64,000 nucleotides of DNA, from assembly GCF_009728995.1 (NCBI RefSeq), contig NZ_VTZW01000009.1, forward strand, positions 801,644 to 865,643, read 5' to 3'. Below, one piece after another: positions 9,648 through 20,652 of this stretch; the first letter of the stretch is position 1; the number at the start of each line of letters is the position of its first letter. A program made the position numbers and the translations under genes. Below the pieces are notes generated by a model that ran no database searches, was not told the DNA's origin, and was given only the letters and a program-made list of their open reading frames with translations. This stretch comes from Streptomonospora sp. PA3. GTDB taxonomy: Bacteria > Actinomycetota > Actinomycetes > Streptosporangiales > Streptosporangiaceae.

Positions 9648-12166
9648 CCGTCACGACCAACAGCGCCTCGGGCGGCACGCCGGCCGTACCGCCGGAGGAC
9701 CTCGTCACCGTCACCATCGACGGCTTCCAGATCCAGGTGCCCAAGGGCACTCTGCTCATCCGGGCCGCCGAGCTGCTCGGCATCCAGATCCCGCGCTTCT
9801 GCGACCACCCCCTGCTGGACCCGGTGGGCGCCTGCCGGCAGTGCCTGGTGGAGATCCCCGACGCCGGCAACGGGCGGCCCATGCCCAAGCCGCAGGCCTC
9901 GTGCACCATCACCGTGATGGAGGGCATGGTCGTCAAGACCCAGCTCACCTCCGCGGTGGCGGACAAGGCCCAGCGCGGGATCATGGAGTTCCTGCTCATC
10001 AACCACCCGCTGGACTGCCCGGTCTGCGACAAGGGCGGCGAGTGCCCTCTGCAGAACCAGGCGATGTCCAACGGCGGCGGCGAGACCCGGTTCCTGGACA
10101 CCAAGCGCACCTTCCCCAAGCCGATCGCGCTGTCCACGCAGGTGCTGCTCGACCGCGAGCGCTGCATCCAGTGCGCCCGCTGCACCCGCTTCTCCGCGCA
10201 GATCGCCGGCGACCCGTTCATCGAACTGCTGGAGCGCGGCGCCGACGAGCAGGTCGGCATCGCCGAGGGCGAGCCCTTCCAGTCCTACTTCTCCGGCAAC
10301 ACAGTGCAGATCTGCCCGGTGGGCGCGCTCACCGGCGCCGCCTACCGGTTCCGGGCCCGGCCCTTCGACCTGGTCAGCACGCCCAGCGTGTGCGAGCACT
10401 GCGCCGCCGGGTGCGCCCAGCGCACCGACCACCGGCGCGGCAAGGTCACCCGCCGGCTCGCCGGCGACGACCCGCAGGTCAACGAGGAGTGGAACTGCGA
10501 CAAGGGCCGGTGGGCCTTCAAGTACGCCACCCAGCCCGACCGGCTCACCCACCCGCTGGTGCGCGACGAGGAGTCCCGCGCGCTGGAGACCGCGTCCTGG
10601 CCGGAGGCCGTGACCACGGCCGCGCGGGGCCTGGCCCAGGCCCGCGACCGCGGCGGACGCGTCGGCGTGCTCACCGGCGGGCGGCTGACCCTTGAGGACG
10701 CCTACGCCTACGCCAAGTTCGCCCGGGTCGCGCTGCGCACCAACAGCATCGACATGCGCGCGCGCCCCAACTCAGAGGAGGAGGCCGACTTCCTGGCCGC
10801 CCGGGTGGCCGGCACCGGGCTCGGGGTCACCTACAGCGACCTGGAGACGGCCCCGGCGGTGCTGCTGGCCGGGTTCGAGCCCGAGGACGAGTCCCCGGTG
10901 GTGTTCCTGCGGCTGCGCAAGGCCCACCGCAAGAACGGCACCCGCGTCTTCGCCGTCGCCTCCCACGAGACCCGCGGCCTGACCAAGGCGGGCGGACGGC
11001 TCATCCCCACCGCCCCCGGCGCCGAACCCGAGGTGCTGGGCGAGCTCGCCGAGGCCGACGCCGAGGCGATCGAGGCGCTGCGCCAGACCGGTGCCGTCAT
11101 CCTGGTCGGCGAGCGGCTGGGCGCCGTCCCCGGCGCGCTGTCGGCGGCCGCCCGGCTCGCCGACCGCACCGGCGCGCGCCTGGCCTGGGTGCCGCGCCGG
11201 GCCGGCGAGCGCGGCGCCGCCGACGCCGGGGCGCTGCCCAACCTGCTGCCCGGCGGGCGCCCCGTCGCCGACGCCACCGCCCGCGCCGAGGTCGCCCGCG
11301 CCTGGCGGGTGGGATCGCTGCCCGAGCGCGAGGGCCGCTCCACCGCCGAGATCATCGAGGCGGCCGCCTCCGGCGAACTGGAGGCCCTGCTGATCGCCGG
11401 CGTCGACCTCGACGACCTGCCCGACCCGGCCGCCGCGCGGGCGGCGCTGGCGCGGGTGCCCTTCATCGTGAGCGTCGAGATGCGGGCGAGCAGCGTCACC
11501 GACCGGGCCGACGTGGTGCTGCCGGTGGCCGCCGTGGCCGAGAAGAGCGGCACGTTCGTCGACTGGGAGGGCCGCCGCCGGCCCTTCGGCGACGCGCTGA
11601 AGAAGCCCGGCCTGCTGTCGGACCTGCGGGTGCTCTCCGCTGTGGCCGACGAGATGGACGTCCACCTGGGGCTGCCCGACGACGCCGCCGCGCTGCGCGA
11701 GCTGGACGAGCTGGGCTCCTGGGCGGGCGAGCGCGTGCCCGACCCGCTGACCCGCTCGGCCGCGCGCCCCGAGCCCGGCAAGGGCGAGGCGGTCCTGTCG
11801 ACCTGGCGCCAGCTGCTGGGCCGCGGCCGCATGGAGGACGGCGAGCCCTACCTGGCCGGGACCGCGCGCCCGGCCCTGGCCCGCGTTTCGGCCGCCACGG
11901 CCGCCGAGATCGGCCTGGCCGACGGCGGCCGGCTCCGCGTCAGCGGGCCCGGCGGCTCGGTGAGCGTGCCCGCCGTCGTCACCCCGATGCCCGACCGGGT
12001 GGTGTGGCTGCCGGAGAACGCCCGCGACTGCGACGTCCACCGCGACCTGGGCGCCGCGGGCGGAGCGGTGGTCTCCATCGCCCCCGACGCCGGCGCCGGC
12101 CACGACCCCGGCGGTGACGTGCAAGCCAAGATGACCGCGACGAGTGCGGGGAGCGACCAGTCATGA
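9644..12166 (+). CDS. nuoG: NADH-quinone oxidoreductase subunit G
   Basis: An 840-residue largest peripheral subunit. The N-terminal [2Fe-2S] ferredoxin-like domain has ligands in [20 protein letters not shown]. The His/Cys N5 motif [19 protein letters not shown] and the [4Fe-4S] motif [12 protein letters not shown] follow. There is a further cluster-type segment [12 protein letters not shown], then a degenerate molybdopterin-oxidoreductase domain to the end. The GTG start is supported by AGGAGGAG and by overlap with the preceding mini-frame. No upstream in-frame start is available. It ends in ATGA with nuoH. Confidence 0.95.
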   Translation: MTVTTNSASGGTPAVPPEDLVTVTIDGFQIQVPKGTLLIRAAELLGIQIPRFCDHPLLDPVGACRQCLVEIPDAGNGRPMPKPQASCTITVMEGMVVKTQLTSAVADKAQRGIMEFLLINHPLDCPVCDKGGECPLQNQAMSNGGGETRFLDTKRTFPKPIALSTQVLLDRERCIQCARCTRFSAQIAGDPFIELLERGADEQVGIAEGEPFQSYFSGNTVQICPVGALTGAAYRFRARPFDLVSTPSVCEHCAAGCAQRTDHRRGKVTRRLAGDDPQVNEEWNCDKGRWAFKYATQPDRLTHPLVRDEESRALETASWPEAVTTAARGLAQARDRGGRVGVLTGGRLTLEDAYAYAKFARVALRTNSIDMRARPNSEEEADFLAARVAGTGLGVTYSDLETAPAVLLAGFEPEDESPVVFLRLRKAHRKNGTRVFAVASHETRGLTKAGGRLIPTAPGAEPEVLGELAEADAEAIEALRQTGAVILVGERLGAVPGALSAAARLADRTGARLAWVPRRAGERGAADAGALPNLLPGGRPVADATARAEVARAWRVGSLPEREGRSTAEIIEAAASGELEALLIAGVDLDDLPDPAAARAALARVPFIVSVEMRASSVTDRADVVLPVAAVAEKSGTFVDWEGRRRPFGDALKKPGLLSDLRVLSAVADEMDVHLGLPDDAAALRELDELGSWAGERVPDPLTRSAARPEPGKGEAVLSTWRQLLGRGRMEDGEPYLAGTARPALARVSAATAAEIGLADGGRLRVSGPGGSVSVPAVVTPMPDRVVWLPENARDCDVHRDLGAAGGAVVSIAPDAGAGHDPGGDVQAKMTATSAGSDQS

Positions 12167-13524
12167 CGACCGCGCTGGCCGGTGCGGCGGTGCCCGTGGC
12201 CGCAGAGGCCCAGTTGGAGGCCTTCGGCACCGACCCCTGGTGGATCACGCTGATCAAGGCGCTGGCGATCTTCGTCTTCCTGATGGTCTGCGTGCTGATG
12301 ATGATCATGGCCGACCGCAAGGTCATGGGCCGCATGCAGCAGCGCCACGGCCCCAACCGCTTCGGCCCGCTGGGGCTGCTGCAGTCCCTGGCCGACGGTG
12401 TGAAGCTGTCGCTGAAGGAGGACCTGATCCCCCGCGGCGTGGACCGGGCCGTCTACATCGCCGCGCCGGTGATCGCGGCCGTGCCCGCGTTCATCGCGTT
12501 CTCGGTGATCCCGGTCGGGCCCGAGGTCTCCATGTTCGGGGTGACCACCCGGCTGCAGCTGACGGACCTGCCCATCGCCGCCCTCATCGTGCTGGCCACC
12601 GCGGCGGTGGGCGTCTACGGCATCGTGCTCGGCGGCTGGGCCTCCCAGTCCCCCTACGCGCTGCTGGGCGGGCTGCGCGCCTCGGCCCAGGTCATCAGCT
12701 ACGAGATCGCCATGGGCCTGTCGTTCGTCGCGGTGTTCATGTACGCGGGCACGCTGACCACCTCCGGCATCGTCGAGGCGCAGCAGAACGTGTGGTTCGC
12801 GGTGATCCTGCTGCCGTCGTTCCTGATCTACCTGGTCACGATGATCGGCGAGACCAACCGGCTGCCCTTCGACCTCGCCGAGGGCGAGGGTGAGATCGTC
12901 GGCGGGTTCATGACCGAGTACGGGTCGATGAAGTTCACCATGTTCTTCCTCGCCGAGTACGTGAACATGGTGACCGTCGCCGCGGTGTCGGTGACCTTCT
13001 TCCTCGGCGGCTACCTCGCTCCGCCTCCGCTGACCGCGTTCTGGCCGGGCGCGGCCGAGGGCTGGTGGCCCGCGCTGTGGTGGCTGCTGAAGTTCATGTT
13101 CGTCATGTTCCTGTTCATCTGGGTGCGCGGCTCGGTGCCCCGGATCCGCTACGACCAGCTCATGCAGCTCGGCTGGAAGGTCCTCATCCCGGTGCAGCTG
13201 GTGTGGATCACCGCGGTGGCCTTCGTGCGCATCCTCGTCAACGAGGACGCCCCCGCCTGGGCGGTGGCCGCGGTCGTGGCCGGGTTCGCGGTGGCGACCG
13301 TCGCCGCGCTGGCCGCCTGGTCCCGCTCGGCGCGGCGCAAGCGCGCCGCCGAAGCCGCCGAGCGCAGGGAGGAGCTGCGGCTCATGCGCGAAGACTCGGC
13401 TTACGGAGGATTCCCGGTGCCACCCGCCAGCGCCCCCCACTACGGCAGCAGCGTGCCGGCCGAGGGGCCGCGATACGCCCCCCGTGCCCCCGACGACAAG
13501 CGTGAGGAGGTTACCGGTGCTTGA
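12163..13524 (+). CDS. nuoH: NADH-quinone oxidoreductase subunit H
   Basis: A 453-residue membrane subunit at the base of the quinone channel with about eight hydrophobic helices. Family marks are [29 protein letters not shown] and [20 protein letters not shown]. The terminal ~75 residues (from [19 protein letters not shown]) are polar and extend beyond the E. coli protein, as in other actinobacteria. It overlaps nuoG by 4 bp and nuoI by 8 bp. Confidence 0.95.
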   Translation: MTTALAGAAVPVAAEAQLEAFGTDPWWITLIKALAIFVFLMVCVLMMIMADRKVMGRMQQRHGPNRFGPLGLLQSLADGVKLSLKEDLIPRGVDRAVYIAAPVIAAVPAFIAFSVIPVGPEVSMFGVTTRLQLTDLPIAALIVLATAAVGVYGIVLGGWASQSPYALLGGLRASAQVISYEIAMGLSFVAVFMYAGTLTTSGIVEAQQNVWFAVILLPSFLIYLVTMIGETNRLPFDLAEGEGEIVGGFMTEYGSMKFTMFFLAEYVNMVTVAAVSVTFFLGGYLAPPPLTAFWPGAAEGWWPALWWLLKFMFVMFLFIWVRGSVPRIRYDQLMQLGWKVLIPVQLVWITAVAFVRILVNEDAPAWAVAAVVAGFAVATVAALAAWSRSARRKRAAEAAERREELRLMREDSAYGGFPVPPASAPHYGSSVPAEGPRYAPRAPDDKREEVTGA

Positions 13525-14068
13525 CTGGCTCAACCCCGTGAAGGGGTTCGGCGTCACCTTCCACACCATGTTCACGAAGGTGCCGACCACCAACTACCCC
13601 GAGGTCAAGCGCGCGACCGCGCCCCGCTTCCACGGCCGGCACCAGCTCAACCGCTGGGCCGACGGGCTGGAGAAGTGCATCGGGTGCGAGCTGTGCGCCT
13701 GGGCCTGCCCGGCCGACGCCATCTACGTGGAGGGCGGCGACAACACCGAGGAGGAGCGCTACTCCCCGGGCGAGCGCTACGGGCGCGTCTACCAGATCAA
13801 CTACCTGCGGTGCATCCTGTGCGGACTCTGCGTCGAGGCCTGCCCCACCCGGGCGCTGACCATGACCAACGAGTACGAGATCGCCGACGACGAGCGCGAG
13901 AGCCTCATCTGGACCAAGGAGCAGCTCCTCGCGCCGCTGAAGGAGGGCATGGAGGCGCCGCCGCACCCCATGCGCCTGGGCGACACCGAGGAGGAGTACT
14001 ACCGCAGCGGCGCCACACCGGCCGAAGCCGCCGTGGCTCCCCGGCCCGAGGGTGAGGCGAGCCGGTGA
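13517..14068 (+). CDS. nuoI: NADH-quinone oxidoreductase subunit I (two [4Fe-4S] ferredoxin-like)
   Basis: A 183-residue subunit carrying clusters N6a and N6b. The two motifs are [12 protein letters not shown] and [12 protein letters not shown]. Start is the GTG at 13517 with AGGAGG at 13503-13508, giving the expected [16 protein letters not shown]-terminus. The longer frame upstream lies inside nuoH. It overlaps nuoJ by 4 bp. Confidence 0.95.
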   Translation: MLDWLNPVKGFGVTFHTMFTKVPTTNYPEVKRATAPRFHGRHQLNRWADGLEKCIGCELCAWACPADAIYVEGGDNTEEERYSPGERYGRVYQINYLRCILCGLCVEACPTRALTMTNEYEIADDERESLIWTKEQLLAPLKEGMEAPPHPMRLGDTEEEYYRSGATPAEAAVAPRPEGEASR

Positions 14069-15030
14069 GCACCGACATCCTCACCCGCGCCGCCGCGGCG
14101 CCGGGAACACCGATCGGCGGCGGGGAGGCCGCCGCCTTCTGGATCCTGGGCACGGTCATCGTGCTCGGCGCCATCGGCGTGGTCTTCAGCCGCAAGGCCG
14201 TGCACTCGGCCGTGATGATGGCGATGGTCATGCTCGGCCTGGCCGTCTTCTACGGCATGAACCAGGCTCCGTTCCTGATGGTCGTGCAGATCGTCGTCTA
14301 CACCGGCGCGGTGCTGATGCTGTTCCTGTTCGTGCTGATGCTGGTCGGCGTCAGCTCGGCGGACTCGCTGGTGGAGACCCTGCGCGGGCAGCGGCTGCTG
14401 ACCGCGGTGGTGGCGCTGTGCTTCCTGGGCGCGCTCGCGACGGGACTGACCCGCATCACCGTGGCCGACCCGGTCGGCCTGGGCGCGGGCATCGCCGCCG
14501 CGGGCGGCAGCGTCCCCTGGATCGCCGCCGAGGTGATCTACCGCTACATCATCGCCTTCGAGGCCACCGGCGCGCTGCTGATCACCGCGGTCCTGGGCGC
14601 CCTGGTGCTCGCCCATGTCAACCGGCTCAAGAAGCGGCGCACGCAGCGGGCGCTGGCCCGCGAACGCGTCCGCGGCGACCACCCCACCCCGCTGCCGGGC
14701 CCGGGCACCTACGCGCGGCACAACGCCATCGACATGCCCGCGCTGCTGCCCGACGGCTCGGTCTCGGAGCTGTCGCTCAACCCGGTCCTCACCGCCCGCG
14801 ATCCCAGCCTGCAGTCGGGGGTGCCCAAGGACTTCCAGTTGGGTTCGGTGCCCGAGGCCGGCGGCGCCTCCGACTCCGCCGCCTCCAAGGAGGCCGACCC
14901 GCTGGGGGCCGCCCCGGACGACGCGGAGGCCGACCGCGGAGCAGACGAGGCCCGGCACGGCGCCGACGGCAGCGGCGATGCCGACGGCGACGCCAACGGA
15001 CAGGAGGCCGAGCACTCATGGACCCGATGA
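14065..15030 (+). CDS. nuoJ: NADH-quinone oxidoreductase subunit J with long polar C-terminus
   Basis: A 321-residue subunit. Five hydrophobic helices in residues ~20-190 match NuoJ, including the helix region [20 protein letters not shown]. From ~[16 protein letters not shown] onward the protein is hydrophilic for about 120 residues, with a final Ala/Asp/Glu-rich low-complexity stretch. E. coli NuoJ is only ~184 residues. Extended tails are known in actinobacterial NuoJ, but their role is not. It has a GTG start overlapping the nuoI stop. Confidence 0.93.
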   Translation: MSTDILTRAAAAPGTPIGGGEAAAFWILGTVIVLGAIGVVFSRKAVHSAVMMAMVMLGLAVFYGMNQAPFLMVVQIVVYTGAVLMLFLFVLMLVGVSSADSLVETLRGQRLLTAVVALCFLGALATGLTRITVADPVGLGAGIAAAGGSVPWIAAEVIYRYIIAFEATGALLITAVLGALVLAHVNRLKKRRTQRALARERVRGDHPTPLPGPGTYARHNAIDMPALLPDGSVSELSLNPVLTARDPSLQSGVPKDFQLGSVPEAGGASDSAASKEADPLGAAPDDAEADRGADEARHGADGSGDADGDANGQEAEHSWTR

Positions 15031-15317
15031 ACTACATCGTGCTTGCCGCGATCGTGTTCACGATCGGCGCCATCGGCGTGCTGGTGCGGCGCAACGCCAT
15101 CATCGTGTTCATGTGCGTGGAGCTCATGCTCAACGCCTGCAACCTGGCGTTCGTCGCCTTCGCCCGCATGCTCGGCGACATCGAGGGCCAGGTCATCGCG
15201 TTCTTCGTGATGATCGTGGCCGCGGCCGAGGTCGTGGTGGGCCTGGCGATCATCATGCAGATCTTCCGGACCCGCAGGTCGGCTTCGCTTGACGACGCCA
15301 ACCTGCTCAAGCACTAG
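15018..15317 (+). CDS. nuoK: NADH-quinone oxidoreductase subunit K
   Basis: A 99-residue membrane subunit with three helices. The conserved glutamates of the proton channel lie in [18 protein letters not shown] and the third-helix [11 protein letters not shown]. Two in-frame ATGs are close (15018 and 15027). The first is chosen because AGGAGG at 15002-15007 is 10 bp before it and gives the usual length. It overlaps nuoJ by 13 bp. Confidence 0.94.
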   Translation: MDPMNYIVLAAIVFTIGAIGVLVRRNAIIVFMCVELMLNACNLAFVAFARMLGDIEGQVIAFFVMIVAAAEVVVGLAIIMQIFRTRRSASLDDANLLKH

Positions 15318-15325
15318 AAGGCGAC

Positions 15326-17287
15326 GTGGCTGTGTCTGAACTAACCCTCGCCGCCGAGCAGCACACGACCGCTGTCACCTCCCAGGCCAGCGGGGCGATC
15401 CTGTCCAACGCCTGGTTGCTGATCGCGTTTCCGCTGGTCGGCGCCGCCATTCTGCTGCTGGGCGGCCGGCGCACCGACGGCTGGGGCCACTGGCTGGGCA
15501 CCGCCCTGCCGCTGGCGAGCTTCGGCTGGGCGGTGGCGGCCCTGGCGGAGATCCTGGCCGTCGCACCGGAGGAGCGGAGCTTCTCGGTCCCCGTCTACAC
15601 CTGGTTCTCGGCGGGCGCCTTCGAGGCCGAGGTGGCGCTGCTGCTGGACCCGCTGTCCATCAGCTTCGCGCTGCTGATCACCGGCGTCGGCTCGCTCATC
15701 CACATCTACTCGGTGGGCTACATGGCCCACGACGAGCGGCGGCGCCGGTTCTTCGCCTACCTGAACCTCTTCGTCGCGGCGATGCTGGTACTGGTCCTCG
15801 CCGACAACTTCGTCCTGCTGTTCCTGGGCTGGGAGGGCGTCGGCCTGGCGTCCTACCTGCTGATCGGGTTCTGGCAGCACAAGGACTCGGCCGCGGTCGC
15901 CGCCAAGAAGGCCTTCCTGGTCAACCGGGTCGGCGACATGGGCCTGCTCATCGCGATCATGCTCATGTTCACCACCTTCGGCACGGTCGCCTTCACCGGC
16001 GTCTTCGGCGCCGCGGAGGAGGCCGGCCAAGGGCTGATGACCGCGATCGGCCTGCTGCTGCTCTTGGGCGCCTGCGGCAAGTCCGCCCAGCTGCCGCTGC
16101 AGTCCTGGCTGCTGGACGCCATGGAGGGCCCCACCCCGGTCTCCGCGCTCATCCACGCCGCGACCATGGTCACCGCGGGCGTCTACTTGATCGTGCGCTC
16201 CGGCCCGGTCTTCGAGGCGGCCCCCGCCGCCCAGACCACCGTCGCGATCGTCGGTGCCGCCACGCTGCTGGCCGGCGCGATCATCGGGTGCGCCAAGGAC
16301 GACATCAAGAAGGCGCTGGCCGGGTCGACCATGAGCCAGATCGGCTACATGACGCTGGCGGCCGGCCTGGGGCCCATCGGCTACGCCGCGGCCATCGCCC
16401 ACCTGATCACGCACGGCTTCTTCAAGGCCGGGCTGTTCCTCGGGGCCGGCTCGGTCATGCACGGCATGAACGACGAGGTCGACATGCGCCGCTACGGCGG
16501 GCTGCGCAAGGCCATGCCGATCACCTTCGCCACGTTCGGGCTGGGCTACCTGGCCATCATCGGGTTCCCGCTGCTGTCGGGGTGGTGGACCAAGGAGGGC
16601 ATCATCGAGGCCGCCTTCTCCTCCGGCGGCTCCGTCGGCACCGGGCTGGGCGTGGCCGCGCTGGCGGGCGCGGGGCTGACCGCGTTCTACATGACCCGGG
16701 TGATGATCATGACCTTCTTCGGCGAGCGGCGCTGGGCCGAGGGCGCGCACCCGCACGAGTCGCCCGCGTCCATGACCGCGCCGATGATCGTGCTCGCCGC
16801 GGGCTCGGTGTTCCTCGGCGCGGTGCTGGTGTTCGGCTACCGCTTCGCGCACTTCCTGGAGCCGGCGGTCGGCGCGCCCGAGGAGGCCCACGAGTTCCAC
16901 CTGGCCGCCATGTTCACCAGCCTGCCGAGCCTCGCGGCGCTGGGGCTGATGGTCGCCGGGGCGGCCGTGGCCTGGTTCATGTACGGCCGCCGCGAGGTGC
17001 CGGCCACGGCGCCGCGGCCGGGCCCGGTCACCGCCTTCGCCCGCAACGAGCTCTACGGCAACGCCCTCAACGAGGGGCTGCTCATGCGTCCCGGACAGGC
17101 GTTCGCCGCGGCGCTGTCGGCCTTCGACGCCAAGGTGGTCGACGGCCTGGTCCACGGTGTCGGCACGAGCGTGCGCGACGGCTCCCGGGGCCTGCGCGGC
17201 GCGCAGACGGGCTTCGCCCGCACCTACGCGCTGACGATGCTGTTCGGCGCCGCCATCGTCGTCGCAACGCTGGCTGTGAGGATCTAG
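15326..17287 (+). CDS. nuoL: NADH-quinone oxidoreductase subunit L
   Basis: A 653-residue antiporter-like proton-pumping subunit at the distal end of the membrane arm, with many hydrophobic helices and the family's long C-terminal helix region. Marks include [56 protein letters not shown] and [17 protein letters not shown]. The GTG start follows AGAAGG with 8 bp between nuoK and nuoL. The end abuts the nuoM ATG directly. Confidence 0.95.
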   Translation: MAVSELTLAAEQHTTAVTSQASGAILSNAWLLIAFPLVGAAILLLGGRRTDGWGHWLGTALPLASFGWAVAALAEILAVAPEERSFSVPVYTWFSAGAFEAEVALLLDPLSISFALLITGVGSLIHIYSVGYMAHDERRRRFFAYLNLFVAAMLVLVLADNFVLLFLGWEGVGLASYLLIGFWQHKDSAAVAAKKAFLVNRVGDMGLLIAIMLMFTTFGTVAFTGVFGAAEEAGQGLMTAIGLLLLLGACGKSAQLPLQSWLLDAMEGPTPVSALIHAATMVTAGVYLIVRSGPVFEAAPAAQTTVAIVGAATLLAGAIIGCAKDDIKKALAGSTMSQIGYMTLAAGLGPIGYAAAIAHLITHGFFKAGLFLGAGSVMHGMNDEVDMRRYGGLRKAMPITFATFGLGYLAIIGFPLLSGWWTKEGIIEAAFSSGGSVGTGLGVAALAGAGLTAFYMTRVMIMTFFGERRWAEGAHPHESPASMTAPMIVLAAGSVFLGAVLVFGYRFAHFLEPAVGAPEEAHEFHLAAMFTSLPSLAALGLMVAGAAVAWFMYGRREVPATAPRPGPVTAFARNELYGNALNEGLLMRPGQAFAAALSAFDAKVVDGLVHGVGTSVRDGSRGLRGAQTGFARTYALTMLFGAAIVVATLAVRI

Positions 17288-18856
17288 ATGACCGACTTCC
17301 CCTGGCTCACCCTCGCCATCGCGCTGCCCGCCCTGGGCTCGGCGGCGGTGGCGCTGCTCCCGCGCGAGCGGGCCGAGACGGCCAAGCGGGCGGCCCTGGG
17401 CGTGACCGCGGCGACCCTGGTGCTGGTCGCGGCGATGGCGGCGCAGTTCGCCCCGTCCGGGGACCGGCTGCAGTTCACCGAGGTGTATCCGTGGATCCCG
17501 CGCTTCGGCGTCAACTACGCGGTCGGCGTCGACGGCATCGCCCTGGTGCTGATCCTGATGTCGGCGGTGCTGGTGCCCCTGGTGGTGCTGGCCGCCTGGC
17601 GGGAGAACGACGACGCGCCCGACGGCGGCAAGGGCTACTTCGCGCTGATCCTCGCCCTTGAGGCGATGATGATCGGCGTCTTCGCGGCGACCGACGTCTT
17701 CCTGTTCTACGTCTTCTTCGAGGCCATGCTGATCCCGGTCTACTTCATGATCGGGCGCTACGGCCGCGGAGAGCAGCGCCGGGCCGCGGCTGTCAAGTTC
17801 CTGCTCTACAGCCTGCTGGGCGGGCTGCTGATGCTGGTGGCGGTCATCGGCGTCTACGTCTACGGCGGCACGTTCCTGTGGAGCGAGCTGGTGGGCGGCC
17901 AGGGCGCCCTGGCGGAGTTGGACCCCATGACCGCGCGGTGGCTGTTCCTCGGCTTCTTCGTGGCCTTCGCGATCAAGGCCCCGATGTGGCCGGTGCACAC
18001 CTGGCTGCCCACGGCGGCCGGGGCATCGCGGCCGGGCACCGCGGTACTGCTGGTGGGCGTGCTGGACAAGGTCGGCACCTACGGCATGCTGCGCTACTGC
18101 CTGGAGATGTTCCCCGGCGCGGCCACCTGGTTCGTCTGGCCGGTCGTGGTGCTCAGCCTGGTCAGCATCGTCTACGGCGCGGTCCTGGCCGTGGTGCAGA
18201 GCGACATGATGCGGCTGATCGCCTACACCTCGGTGTCGCACTTCGGGTTCATCACCCTGGGAGTGTTCGTCATGACCTCCCAGGGCCAGTCCGGTGCGGC
18301 GCTGTACATGGTCAACCACGGGTTCGCCACCGGAGCGCTGTTCCTGGTGGTCGGGTTCCTCATCGCCCGCCAGGGCTCCTCGGCGATCGCCGACTACCGG
18401 GGCGTGCAGAGCAAGGCCCCGGTGCTGGCCGGGGTGTTCCTGGTCTCGGGGCTGGCCGGGCTGGCGCTTCCGGGGCTCTCGCCCTTCGTCAGCGAGTTCC
18501 TGGTCTTCATCGGCACCTACGCCTTCCACCCGGTGCCGGCGGTCATCGCCTCGGTCGGCGTGGTGCTGGCCGCGCTCTACATCCTGTGGATGTACCAGCG
18601 CACCATGACCGGGCCGCTGCCCGAGGGGCTGGCGCGGCTGCGCGACCTGTCCCGCAGGGAGACCCTCGCGGTGGCGCCGCTCGTGGCGCTGCTGGTGGTG
18701 TTCGGGGTCTACCCGCAGCCGCTGCTGGACGTCATCAACCCCGCCGTCGAGGCGACCATGCAGTCCGTCGGCGCCACCGACCCCGCACCGCAGATCGACG
18801 CGGCCGAGGTGTCGTCGGGGCACGGCGCTGAAGGAGAAGAAGGAGGAGGGCACTGA
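17288..18856 (+). CDS. nuoM: NADH-quinone oxidoreductase subunit M
   Basis: A 522-residue antiporter-like subunit. Visible motifs are FFEAMLIPVYFMIGRYGR, FFVAFAIKAPMWPVHTWLP and AYTSVSHFGFITLGVF. It has the expected ~14 hydrophobic segments. The C-terminal tail is polar, and its last codons supply GAAGGAGGAGGG as the SD for nuoN. Its TGA shares one base with the nuoN ATG. Confidence 0.95.
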   Translation: MTDFPWLTLAIALPALGSAAVALLPRERAETAKRAALGVTAATLVLVAAMAAQFAPSGDRLQFTEVYPWIPRFGVNYAVGVDGIALVLILMSAVLVPLVVLAAWRENDDAPDGGKGYFALILALEAMMIGVFAATDVFLFYVFFEAMLIPVYFMIGRYGRGEQRRAAAVKFLLYSLLGGLLMLVAVIGVYVYGGTFLWSELVGGQGALAELDPMTARWLFLGFFVAFAIKAPMWPVHTWLPTAAGASRPGTAVLLVGVLDKVGTYGMLRYCLEMFPGAATWFVWPVVVLSLVSIVYGAVLAVVQSDMMRLIAYTSVSHFGFITLGVFVMTSQGQSGAALYMVNHGFATGALFLVVGFLIARQGSSAIADYRGVQSKAPVLAGVFLVSGLAGLALPGLSPFVSEFLVFIGTYAFHPVPAVIASVGVVLAALYILWMYQRTMTGPLPEGLARLRDLSRRETLAVAPLVALLVVFGVYPQPLLDVINPAVEATMQSVGATDPAPQIDAAEVSSGHGAEGEEGGGH

Positions 18857-20514
18857 TGGCGTCGATGGCGTCCTCTGCGCAGGCGGTGCTGGCCTCTCCG
18901 GCCATCACCGAGAACCCGCCGCAGATCGACTACTGGCTGCTGTCGCCGATGCTGGTCGTCTTCGGCGCCGCGGTCGTGGGCGTGCTGATCGAGGCGTTCG
19001 TGCCCGCGGCGCGGCGGCGCACGATCCAGCTGGGCCTGGCGCTGGCCTCGGTGGCCGCGGCGTTCGTGCTCACCGTCCTGGTCGCGGGTTCGCTGCCCGC
19101 CGGCGAGGCGGGTGCGGGCATCGCGTTCGGCAGCGTCGCCGTGGACCGGGTCTCGCTGTTCATCCAGGGCACGGTGCTGGTGCTCGGGTTCATCAGCCTG
19201 CTGCTCATCGCCGAGAACCGCCGCGGTGAGAGCGCGTTCGCCGCGCAGGCCGCCGCGGTGCCCGGCAGCGAGGAGGAGCGCGAGCACGTACTGGCCGGGT
19301 CCCAGCACACCGAGGTCTACCCGCTGGTGCTGTTCGCCCTGCTGGGCATGCAGCTCTTCCCCGCCTCCGGCGACTTCCTGACGATGTTCATCGCCCTGGA
19401 GGTCATGAGCCTGCCGCTGTACCTGCTGTGCGGGCTCGCCCGCCGGCGCCGGCTGTTCTCCCAGGAGGCGGCCGTGAAGTACTTCCTGCTGGGGGCGTTC
19501 TCCTCGGCGTTCTTCCTGTTCGGGATCGCCATGGTCTACGGCTACGCCGGCTCGGTGAGCTTCGCCGAGGTGGCGCGCGCGATCGAGGAGGGCGGCGGGC
19601 CGCTGTTCGCCGATGGCGGCGGGCAGCCGCTGCTGCTGCTGGGGATCGGGCTGGTCGGAGTCGGCCTGCTGTTCAAGGTCGGCGCGGTGCCCTTCCACAA
19701 CTGGAAGCCCGACGTCTACCAGGGCGCACCGACCCCCATCACCGCGCTGATGGCCTCCTGCACCCTGGTGGCGGCCTTCGGTGCGCTGCTGCGGGTCTTC
19801 TACGTGCCCTTCGGCCCCTCGGCCGCCGACTGGGCGCCGATGCTGTGGGTGGTGGCCGTGCTGACCATGGTGCTCGCGGCGGTGATCGCGGTCACCCAGC
19901 GCGACATCAAGCGGCTGCTGGCCTACTCCTCGGTCGTCCACGCCGGGTTCGTGCTGACCGCGGTCATCGCGGCCAGCCCCGAGGGCCTGGCCGGGGCGAT
20001 GTTCTACCTGGCCGCCTACGGGTTCACCACGATCGGTGCGTTCGCCGTGGTCACCCTGGTGCGCACGCACGAGAACGGCCCCGAGGCCAACGAGCTGTCG
20101 CAGTGGGCCGGACTGGGCCGCACCTCGCCGCTGCTGGCGGGGTCGCTGGCGCTGTTCCTGCTGGCCTTCGCGGGCATTCCGCTGACCAGCGGGTTCATCG
20201 GCAAGTTCGCGGTGTTCCAGGCCGCCATGGCGGCGGGGGCGACCCCCCTGGTGGTGGTCGGCGTGCTCAGCAGCGCGGTGACGGCGTTCTTCTACGTGCG
20301 CATCATCGTGCTGATGTTCTTCGCGGAGCCGTCGGAGGGCGGGCCGACCGTCGTGCGGGCGGGCGCGTTCACCGGCTCGGCGATCGCAGTCGGGGTGGCG
20401 GCGACCTTCCTGCTGGGCGTGTTCCCCTCTCCGGTGCTGGACAACCTCATCCCTCAGCCCGGGCAGCCGCAGGACGAGTCGCTGCTGGCCACGTCCGAGG
20501 GCGGCGCACGGTAG
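18856..20514 (+). CDS. nuoN: NADH-quinone oxidoreductase subunit N
   Basis: A 552-residue antiporter-like subunit and last gene of the operon. Marks include MFIALEVMSLPLYLLCGLAR, EAAVKYFLLGAFSSAFFLFG, FKVGAVPFHNWKPDVYQGAP and LLAYSSVVHAGFVL. The length is slightly above E. coli NuoN, due to an N-terminal extension and the periplasmic segment around residues 110-150. It ends 139 bp before the polyprenyl synthase, which has its own candidate promoter. Confidence 0.95.
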   Translation: MASMASSAQAVLASPAITENPPQIDYWLLSPMLVVFGAAVVGVLIEAFVPAARRRTIQLGLALASVAAAFVLTVLVAGSLPAGEAGAGIAFGSVAVDRVSLFIQGTVLVLGFISLLLIAENRRGESAFAAQAAAVPGSEEEREHVLAGSQHTEVYPLVLFALLGMQLFPASGDFLTMFIALEVMSLPLYLLCGLARRRRLFSQEAAVKYFLLGAFSSAFFLFGIAMVYGYAGSVSFAEVARAIEEGGGPLFADGGGQPLLLLGIGLVGVGLLFKVGAVPFHNWKPDVYQGAPTPITALMASCTLVAAFGALLRVFYVPFGPSAADWAPMLWVVAVLTMVLAAVIAVTQRDIKRLLAYSSVVHAGFVLTAVIAASPEGLAGAMFYLAAYGFTTIGAFAVVTLVRTHENGPEANELSQWAGLGRTSPLLAGSLALFLLAFAGIPLTSGFIGKFAVFQAAMAAGATPLVVVGVLSSAVTAFFYVRIIVLMFFAEPSEGGPTVVRAGAFTGSAIAVGVAATFLLGVFPSPVLDNLIPQPGQPQDESLLATSEGGAR

Positions 20515-20537
20515 CCGGATTCACCCGGTGGGTGGCT

Positions 20538-20566
20538 TTGGCAGCCGAATCAGGGTCAGATAACTT
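20538..20566 (+). promoter_or_regulatory. Candidate sigma-A promoter for the polyprenyl synthase
   Basis: TTGGCA (20538-20543) and TAACTT (20561-20566) are separated by 17 bp, ~87 bp upstream of the synthase start. This suggests the gene is not solely dependent on nuo read-through. Confidence 0.55.
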
Positions 20567-20593
20567 GGCTAGTCGGTTTTGTTCATCCCGAGA

Positions 20594-20629
20594 GCGCGCG
20601 ATACGTCCGGTTCAGGAGGTATCGCGCGC
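20594..20629 (+). promoter_or_regulatory. 5'-leader hairpin before the polyprenyl synthase
   Basis: A perfect 11-bp inverted repeat, GCGCGCGATAC (20594-20604) and GTATCGCGCGC (20619-20629), encloses a 14-nt loop that contains most of an AGGAGG sequence (20614-20619). It lies 23 bp before the GTG start, inside the predicted leader. It could be an operator or an RNA structure. The role is unknown. Confidence 0.5.
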
Positions 20630-20652
20630 CTGCTGACGTGTGGAGCTTCCAG

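Noticed and set aside
15341-18853. Very long open frame (~1170 codons) on the minus strand opposite nuoL and nuoM
   Set aside because: It mirrors high-GC third-position bias of the nuo genes. Its composition is His/Gln/Gly/Arg-rich with no family resemblance.
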